In this document: in pieces, positions 14,097 to 18,854 of the stretch
Layout of the letters: each line of letters starts with the position of its first letter
Position numbering within the stretch: position 1 is the stretch's first letter
Source of the DNA: Neisseriaceae bacterium
GTDB lineage: Bacteria > Pseudomonadota > Gammaproteobacteria > Burkholderiales > UBA11063
Reading direction: 5' to 3'
Length of the DNA stretch: 18,854 bases
NCBI GenBank assembly: GCA_947441745.1
Contig: CANEUJ010000013.1
Span: 1-18,854 of the forward strand
Program-made: the position numbers and the translations under genes
Notes under the pieces: generated by a model
The model's database searches: none
Told to the model about the DNA's origin: nothing
Seen by the model: the letters and a program-made list of their open reading frames with translations, nothing else

Positions 14097-16520
14097 CTAA
14101 TGAATATTGGTAATTGGAGTAAATCCAGGAATATTATTAACTGGCATATACCCTGGAATGTTCAAACGTAAATCACTAGTTGGATCAGACCCTAGATCTG
14201 CCAAACCTTTTAATTGAAATTGTAAAAAATACGCATTTGTTCTTTGTGTAACATTGGTAATATAGTTTTCATACAACATTTTCATATTCCAGCATCCAGC
14301 ATTATATTCTAATCCACTCAATAAATTAAGGATAGTTCCAGCAGTAAAATCATAATTAGCTCGCCCATCAAATAACCAGCGGTTACCATATATTGGCCAT
14401 TGCCCCGACAAATCAAGCGCATACTGATTTTCATAAGTAACTGGCTGGAATAACTGCCCTGGGGTATATGCATAATATAATAAAGGCTGTTGATATTGAT
14501 AAGAAAAGCGTGCATTTAATATCTTATATGGCTCTGGATTATATCTTATTGTTGCATTATATGCATCTAAAGTCTGATAAACAGTACTATACTGAAAGTT
14601 CAGATTCGAATTTAAATTTGGTGTCCATTTATTACCTAACTCTGCAATCACATTTGGCTGAGGTAAAAATAATTGAGCATTTTGAGTAGTATTTCCATAA
14701 ATAAAATTATTTTCAGTTGTCACAAAATAACGATATCCTAAGCCCCAATTTGAAAACTCCACACCTGTATTATCATTTATTAATTTAGAATTTATACCAA
14801 CTGTAATGTCATTTGCCATATTAATTCTATCATCTCCAACAAATCTATTTTCACTAAATAATTGGCTTATATTATAAGTAGCTGGTGCCGTATCAAATAA
14901 TGGTAGATTATTTTGATTCACCTCTGGAATATATAAATAATAAATACGTGGCTCTAATGTTTGGGCATAAGAACTACTACCCAAATTAAAAGGACGCTCA
15001 AAAACCAAACCGCTATCTATTGAGCTAATCGGGACATTACGATCCACTGTTGAAGGGGCATTTTGCACATCTGGGTATGAAGATAACTGATAGTTAGTAT
15101 AACTCCAACCAAATTTAGGATTAACAAAGCCCCATTGATTTTGCATCGGCAAAGTTAAGCTTGGATAAACCACACTTCTCGTACCAGTTTGTAACTGCCC
15201 ACTAGTAAAATTAGTATATTGACTATGCAGATTCATCATTAAGCCGCCACTATCTGATAGTATATACTGAGGTTTTACATCAAGAGTAACTTGTGGTGCA
15301 ACTGCATAAATTGGCGATACTTGTGGCTGATTAATTGGTTGTAGTGTTTGAAAACTTTGTATTTTGATACCAAACACCCCCCAAGTAGGAATGTAATTAG
15401 CATAGATAGATTGGTTTAAATTTATATTATCAACTGTAGAATTAAAATTCCCAAAATTAACAAAATAGTTATTATCTGAAACTTTATTATAATTATAACC
15501 TACATGTAAATCTGGTAAAATGGTATGATCATCAATAAAATGATTATAATATCTATATTGATTTGTTGCCATATCTTCTGGCACTTGTTCAGTATATAAA
15601 ATCCCACTGCCATTGGCATTTTGATACCGAAACTGATCTGTTAACATAAAACCATCTGCGGTGTAGTATTTACCATCTATTGTCATATCATAGTTTGGTG
15701 CTATATTCCAATAATAAGGGATTCCAACAAATACCGAGTTATTAGATGCACCATTAGCAAACTGACCACTCATAACCCCAAACTCTGGGGCTAAAAATCC
15801 AGACTTTCTAATTCCAAGTGGGAACTGAAAGTAAGGAAATGATGCTATCTGAATTGACTCTATATAAAGCTTTGCATTACGAGCATTACCCTGTGCATCT
15901 TGATAGTCAAAAGTTGTCGAATCCGAAGTAATATGCCATGCTGGATTACTTGGATCACAAGTAGTTAGATAACCATTATTAACTTGCAATTGTTTTTTAT
16001 TGATTAAGCGAATTGAATCTCCATTTGCATACATATCATCCCTACTATCTTTTAGGGTTGCGTTTTTAATTATGCCAGTATTTAAGTCCATATAATAATC
16101 AATCCACTTACCCTCGATAGCACTATATTCTTTGGTTAAAACAACATTACCACCAGCAACCGCGTGTTTGGTGGATTCATCAAAAGATAGCCAGTCTGAA
16201 TTGATTGTATCTCCACCTCTATAAGCCTCTACTCGTCCACTAGCAAAGCTAGTACCACCTTTTTGCCCAGTTATACTATCGGCTTTCATAACCATAGCAG
16301 TTGATTCAGATACTTTGGCACTAGCTACCTTATCAGAACCTGATTTTTGATACCAATAATAATCACGTACATCACACGATGGGTAATTTGGTTTACCACT
16401 GGGAACTAAAGAATCTAAAGATTGAAAACTATTATCATTTGATCCATATACCCAAGAAGAGATAACACTAAAGCTTAGATAAGCTATTAGTAATCTTAAA
16501 TACTTACGCAAATGAATCAT
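14097..16520 (-). CDS. lptD: LPS-assembly outer-membrane protein LptD
   Basis: Beta-barrel that, with lipoprotein LptE, inserts lipopolysaccharide into the outer leaflet. Of 807 residues, 1-26 are a signal peptide, about 75-200 an OstA/LptA-like beta-jellyroll (KADSITGQKGG, then SGRVEAYRGGDTI, then AVAGGNVVLT) and about 225-785 the barrel (FPYFQFPLGIRKSGFLAPEFG at its start). It ends with the LRLNIPGYMP tail. Only three Cys remain: C49 and C188 in the N-terminal part and a single C743 (GCWNM) where E. coli has an adjacent Cys pair. The inter-domain disulphide could still form, but one N-terminal Cys would be left unpaired. First gene of the nine-gene run and divergent from mnmE with roughly 70-100 bases between. 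No strong ribosome-binding site is visible. Confidence 0.95.
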   Translation of the reverse strand: MIHLRKYLRLLIAYLSFSVISSWVYGSNDNSFQSLDSLVPSGKPNYPSCDVRDYYWYQKSGSDKVASAKVSESTAMVMKADSITGQKGGTSFASGRVEAYRGGDTINSDWLSFDESTKHAVAGGNVVLTKEYSAIEGKWIDYYMDLNTGIIKNATLKDSRDDMYANGDSIRLINKKQLQVNNGYLTTCDPSNPAWHITSDSTTFDYQDAQGNARNAKLYIESIQIASFPYFQFPLGIRKSGFLAPEFGVMSGQFANGASNNSVFVGIPYYWNIAPNYDMTIDGKYYTADGFMLTDQFRYQNANGSGILYTEQVPEDMATNQYRYYNHFIDDHTILPDLHVGYNYNKVSDNNYFVNFGNFNSTVDNINLNQSIYANYIPTWGVFGIKIQSFQTLQPINQPQVSPIYAVAPQVTLDVKPQYILSDSGGLMMNLHSQYTNFTSGQLQTGTRSVVYPSLTLPMQNQWGFVNPKFGWSYTNYQLSSYPDVQNAPSTVDRNVPISSIDSGLVFERPFNLGSSSYAQTLEPRIYYLYIPEVNQNNLPLFDTAPATYNISQLFSENRFVGDDRINMANDITVGINSKLINDNTGVEFSNWGLGYRYFVTTENNFIYGNTTQNAQLFLPQPNVIAELGNKWTPNLNSNLNFQYSTVYQTLDAYNATIRYNPEPYKILNARFSYQYQQPLLYYAYTPGQLFQPVTYENQYALDLSGQWPIYGNRWLFDGRANYDFTAGTILNLLSGLEYNAGCWNMKMLYENYITNVTQRTNAYFLQFQLKGLADLGSDPTSDLRLNIPGYMPVNNIPGFTPITNIH

Positions 16521-16592
16521 TAATTATTTTACCAATATAAATTATTTTAGGGCTACAATACTGTGTGAATTTTATTTAAATACTTAAAGTTA

Positions 16593-16601
16593 TGCTAAAA
16601 T
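16593..16601 (+). promoter_or_regulatory. Possible extended -10 promoter of mnmE
   Basis: TGCTAAAAT matches an extended -10 (TGn plus TAAAAT at 16596-16601). Transcription would begin near 16608, downstream of the first in-frame ATG at 16592 and upstream of the ATG at 16625. This supports the later start for mnmE. A recognisable -35 is lacking, as extended -10 promoters allow. The opposite strand of this divergent region shows only fragments of a promoter for lptD, none convincing. Confidence 0.35.
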
Positions 16602-16624
16602 CCCTATATTATATCAAAAATTGG

Positions 16625-17977
16625 ATGGTTAGACTATTGAAATCAAATAATATTGTTGCTACCGCAACTGCACATGGCTATGCTGGGATTGGCGTCATTC
16701 GTATTTCAGGTACTGATGCACTTGAAATAGCTTGCCAATTAACTCATCATAAAACCCTCACTCCAAGACTTGCAACTTATACAAAACTTTACTCGTCTAA
16801 GGATGAAATTTTAGACTCTGGCTTAGTTATTTATTTTAAATCCCCAAACTCTTTTACCGGTGAAGATGTAGTTGAACTGCAAGGGCATGGTAGTCCTATC
16901 GCACTTCAAATGATTGTACAGCGGTGTTTAGAGCTAGGATGTCATATGGCGGAACCTGGTGAATTTAGTAGACTTGCTTATCTTAATGGCAAAATTGATT
17001 TAGTACAAGCTGAGAGTATTATAGATCTAATCCATGCCGAGAGTGAAGCAACTGCCAAAGGAGCTCTCAAATCTCTACATGGAGAATTTTCGCGCCAAAT
17101 AAATGTTATTAATGAACAACTGATTGACTTACGCATGTTTGTTGAAGCTACACTTGATTTTCCTGAAGAAGACATTGAGTTTATCGCAAACGCCAAAATA
17201 CGTGATAAATTAACTATTTTAGTAGAATCAATGGAAAAATTATTATCTAATACGACTCAAGGAGTATTACTTAATAATGGGGCTAATATTGTAATTATTG
17301 GCCGTCCTAATGTAGGAAAATCAAGCCTATTAAATGCTCTTGCTAATGAAGATATCGCGATAGTTACCGATATTGCTGGAACTACCAGAGATATTGTAAA
17401 AGAAAAAATTAATATTAATGGTATTGCATTTAACATTATCGATACGGCAGGAATCCGTGATACTACTGATGTAGTTGAAAAAATTGGAATTGAACGAGCA
17501 TTTAATGCGGCTAATAGTGCTGATATATGCTTAGTATTAGTTGATGCTATTATTGGTTTAACTAGCACTGACACTAGTATGCTTAGTTCTGTACCATCAA
17601 CCATACCCAAAATATTTGTGCATAACAAAGTTGATCTCTTGGGCTCCATAACTCCTGTTAGTAAAAAACTGGGAGATACACATATATATATTTCTGCCAA
17701 AATCGGTACTGGAATAGATACCCTACGTACTGAAATTTTGAAAACGGTTGGGTTTGACAACAATAATAACGATGTATTTATCGCTAGAACTCGTCATTTA
17801 GATGCAATTAAACGAAGCGTAGAACACATACACCTTGGGTTTTACCATTGGAGTAATTTAGAAATCTTAGCTGAAGAACTAAGATATGCACATAATAGCC
17901 TTAGTGAAATCACCGGCGAATTTAGCTCTGATGACCTACTAGGCGAAATCTTTAGCAGGTTTTGCATCGGCAAGTAG
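16625..17977 (+). CDS. mnmE: tRNA uridine-5-carboxymethylaminomethyl modification GTPase
   Basis: With MnmG it installs the cmnm5/nm5 group on U34 of tRNAs, using 5,10-methylene-THF and GTP. From ATG 16625 it has 450 residues, the usual length. The N-terminal folate domain shows NIVATATAHGYAGIGVIRIS. The G domain has G1 GRPNVGKSS at 226-234, G2 GTTRD at 252-256, G3 DTAGIR at 273-278 and G4 NKVD at 334-337. The C-terminal FCIGK carries the modification cysteine. An earlier in-frame ATG at 16592 adds eleven residues not typical of the family and overlaps a promoter-like TGCTAAAAT. Neither start has a clear ribosome-binding site, so the later ATG is a judgement. It reads divergently from lptD and converges on the small secreted-protein gene. 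Confidence 0.95.
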   Translation: MVRLLKSNNIVATATAHGYAGIGVIRISGTDALEIACQLTHHKTLTPRLATYTKLYSSKDEILDSGLVIYFKSPNSFTGEDVVELQGHGSPIALQMIVQRCLELGCHMAEPGEFSRLAYLNGKIDLVQAESIIDLIHAESEATAKGALKSLHGEFSRQINVINEQLIDLRMFVEATLDFPEEDIEFIANAKIRDKLTILVESMEKLLSNTTQGVLLNNGANIVIIGRPNVGKSSLLNALANEDIAIVTDIAGTTRDIVKEKININGIAFNIIDTAGIRDTTDVVEKIGIERAFNAANSADICLVLVDAIIGLTSTDTSMLSSVPSTIPKIFVHNKVDLLGSITPVSKKLGDTHIYISAKIGTGIDTLRTEILKTVGFDNNNNDVFIARTRHLDAIKRSVEHIHLGFYHWSNLEILAEELRYAHNSLSEITGEFSSDDLLGEIFSRFCIGK

Positions 17978-18036
17978 CGTTTGTTGAGGACATTCTTTGT
18001 ATTTCACCCCCCATGAAGAAAACACTATTCCCTAGA

Positions 18037-18064
18037 TCATCCCAGACCAAAACCTGATGCTGTT
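18037..18064. repeat. Truncated half-copy of the palindromic module
   Basis: These 28 bases are repeated exactly at 18081-18108, 44 bases downstream. They contain the left arm (TCATCCCAGACC) and the central TGCTGTT but lack the right arm and the GGATCCATGC end. It is either a broken older copy or the trace of an imprecise duplication beside the full module. Confidence 0.75.
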
Positions 18065-18079
18065 ACAACCTTCTTGCAC

Positions 18080-18133
18080 GTCATCCCAGACCAAAACCTG
18101 ATGCTGTTGGTATAGAATCTGGGATCCATGCTC
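18080..18133. repeat. Palindromic module, third stem variant
   Basis: A single module in the same sense as 1630-1683. It begins GTCATCC and ends GGATCCATGC with TGCTGTT in the middle. Its stem is CCCAGA/TCTGGG (18085-18090 with 18118-18123), with a possible inner stem CCAA/TTGG. It lies between the convergent ends of mnmE and the minus-strand gene at 18190, in a gene-free stretch of 212 bases, where a hairpin could also help end transcription. No clean T-run follows it on either strand, so I do not call it a terminator. Confidence 0.75.
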
Positions 18134-18189
18134 TAATTATTACTTATATTAAATTTAAAAATATATCTATAATAGCACGATTTTAGAAT

Positions 18190-18561
18190 TTATTTTTTGG
18201 GTGGTGCTTCTTTAAGCAGTACACATAATTGAATTTTTTTATCACCACCAAAAATACACTTAAGCACGGCTTTATTATCTGTAGATAAGGTGATTTTTTC
18301 TAAAAGAACACTAGGAGATGGACTTGCATCTAATGCATCAGTTACTGCAAGTCCAGGATTGTATTCAGAGCTATCGCCCCCAGTTATTTCTTTTTCGAAA
18401 ACATCTTTAGTAACCTTGCAATTTTTATTGATCCACTGTGAAGAGCGCTCTGAATTTAATATCAATTTATTACACATATAATCTGACTTAACATCGCTTA
18501 CTGCATACGAAAAATTTAATGAGCAGAAAAAAGTCAAGAATAGTGAAGCTTTTAATTTCAT
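18190..18561 (-). CDS. Small secreted protein with four cysteines, function unknown
   Basis: A 123-residue protein I do not recognise. Residues 1-20 are a clear signal peptide (KLKASLFLTFFCSLNFSYA), with likely cleavage after SYA. The mature part of about 103 residues is soluble and holds four Cys (C30, C48, C102, C113), enough for two disulphides in the periplasm or outside. It ends in a charged, Pro-containing EAPPKK tail. AAGGA lies about seven bases before the ATG. It follows the outer-membrane barrel gene on the same strand with a 46-base gap, so the two may be co-transcribed. Coding is supported by the signal peptide, ribosome-binding site and placement. Confidence 0.7.
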   Translation of the reverse strand: MKLKASLFLTFFCSLNFSYAVSDVKSDYMCNKLILNSERSSQWINKNCKVTKDVFEKEITGGDSSEYNPGLAVTDALDASPSPSVLLEKITLSTDNKAVLKCIFGGDKKIQLCVLLKEAPPKK

Positions 18562-18607
18562 CTAATAATCCTTACTAAAATTAATAATTAAATCGCATTT
18601 TATATAA

Positions 18608-18854
18608 CTAATAAGTATATGATAAATACACCTGATTTAAAAACCTTGATGATGAAGTTGGGTTAGTATCAGGGTTTGTTTGGTACGCAAAAATACTAAA
18701 CACGCTAAGCCCTCGCACCTGAGGTATTGCATAGAAAAACTGTAGGTCGTACTCTTTTGTTCCATCCCAAATTGGATCTGAGCTACTATAGTTTCCATAA
18801 ACTGGTTGCACCCACAAATTTCCATTTAAAAAACTAAACTTTGTAAATACCTTA
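18608..18854 (-). CDS. C-terminus of an outer-membrane beta-barrel protein (porin-like), cut by the window edge
   Basis: About 81 codons are open from the right edge to TAA at 18608, with no start needed in the window. Alternating hydrophobic and polar strands are visible: LWVQPVYGNY, EYDLQFFYAI, LSVFSIFAYQTNPD and a last strand FLNQVYLSYTY. It ends in an aromatic residue, as BAM substrates do. The pattern of a 'DLQFFY' strand, then 'VRGLSVFSIFAY', then a final strand resembles OprD-type or related substrate-specific porins, but the family cannot be fixed from this fragment. Such barrels depend on SurA, encoded in this window. Confidence 0.7.
   Translation of the reverse strand, partial: KVFTKFSFLNGNLWVQPVYGNYSSSDPIWDGTKEYDLQFFYAIPQVRGLSVFSIFAYQTNPDTNPTSSSRFLNQVYLSYTY

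Noticed and set aside
17257..17763. 168-codon minus-strand open frame inside mnmE
   Set aside because: It is the antisense shadow of the MnmE GTPase domain, whose motifs are complete on the plus strand. The product has no recognisable motif.
18080..18133. Module between convergent genes as a rho-independent terminator
   Set aside because: The hairpin loop is long and no T-run follows on either strand. Related modules occur between divergent genes where no transcript ends.
18637..18825. 62-codon minus-strand frame overlapping the barrel fragment
   Set aside because: The neighbouring frame is open to the window edge, shows beta-strand alternation and ends in an aromatic residue, so this one is an out-of-frame shadow.

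Overview
The window is AT-rich (about one third G+C by eye) and reads as a chromosomal, protein-dense stretch of a low-G+C proteobacterium. Evidence for a Gram-negative proteobacterium is the lptD-surA-pdxA block, MnmE with a C-terminal CIGK, a CGFS monothiol glutaredoxin and a PF10116 'host attachment' protein. The last, and cyanophycin-type genes, are common in Betaproteobacteria. A low-G+C betaproteobacterium (for example a Neisseriales relative) fits, but the taxon is inference and a low-G+C gammaproteobacterium is not excluded. No rRNA, tRNA, transposase, integrase or CRISPR array was seen.

Layout. (1) 1-1445, minus strand: purH, cut by the left edge. (2) 1446-1921: a 476-base divergent intergenic region holding two tandem copies of a roughly 130-bp palindromic element. 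(3) 1922-3295, plus strand: purN and an RsmI-like tetrapyrrole-methylase-fold methyltransferase, so the last purine steps (PurH) and an early step (PurN) diverge from one control region. (4) 3325-3786, minus strand: a PF10116 protein. (5) 3910-16520, minus strand: nine tightly packed genes read right to left: lptD, surA, pdxA, PPi-type phosphofructokinase, grxD, nnr (NAD(P)HX repair), a tandem Mur-ligase cyanophycin-synthetase-like gene, cyanophycinase, and an isoaspartyl peptidase. Gaps are 2-30 bases or slight overlaps, so one long transcript is possible. (6) 16625-17977, plus strand: mnmE, divergent from lptD. (7) 17978-18189: a further one and a half copies of the palindromic module. (8) 18190-18854, minus strand: a small cysteine-containing secreted protein and the C-terminus of an outer-membrane beta-barrel, cut by the right edge.

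Most notable is the three-gene set at 3910-8547. Cyanophycinase and isoaspartyl dipeptidase are the standard degradation pair for beta-aspartyl polymers and dipeptides. The synthetase-like gene beside them lacks the ATP-grasp domain that builds the poly-Asp backbone in CphA. It instead carries two CphA-type Mur ligase domains, both with intact P-loops, joined by a segment resembling part of the CphA N-domain. This suggests a beta-aspartyl (iso)peptide made and recycled by this cassette that need not be ordinary cyanophycin; the product is unknown. The second notable item is the repeat family. Three module variants share their ends and a central TGCTGTT but carry different, self-complementary stem arms, which is the covariation expected of elements selected or mobilised as hairpins.
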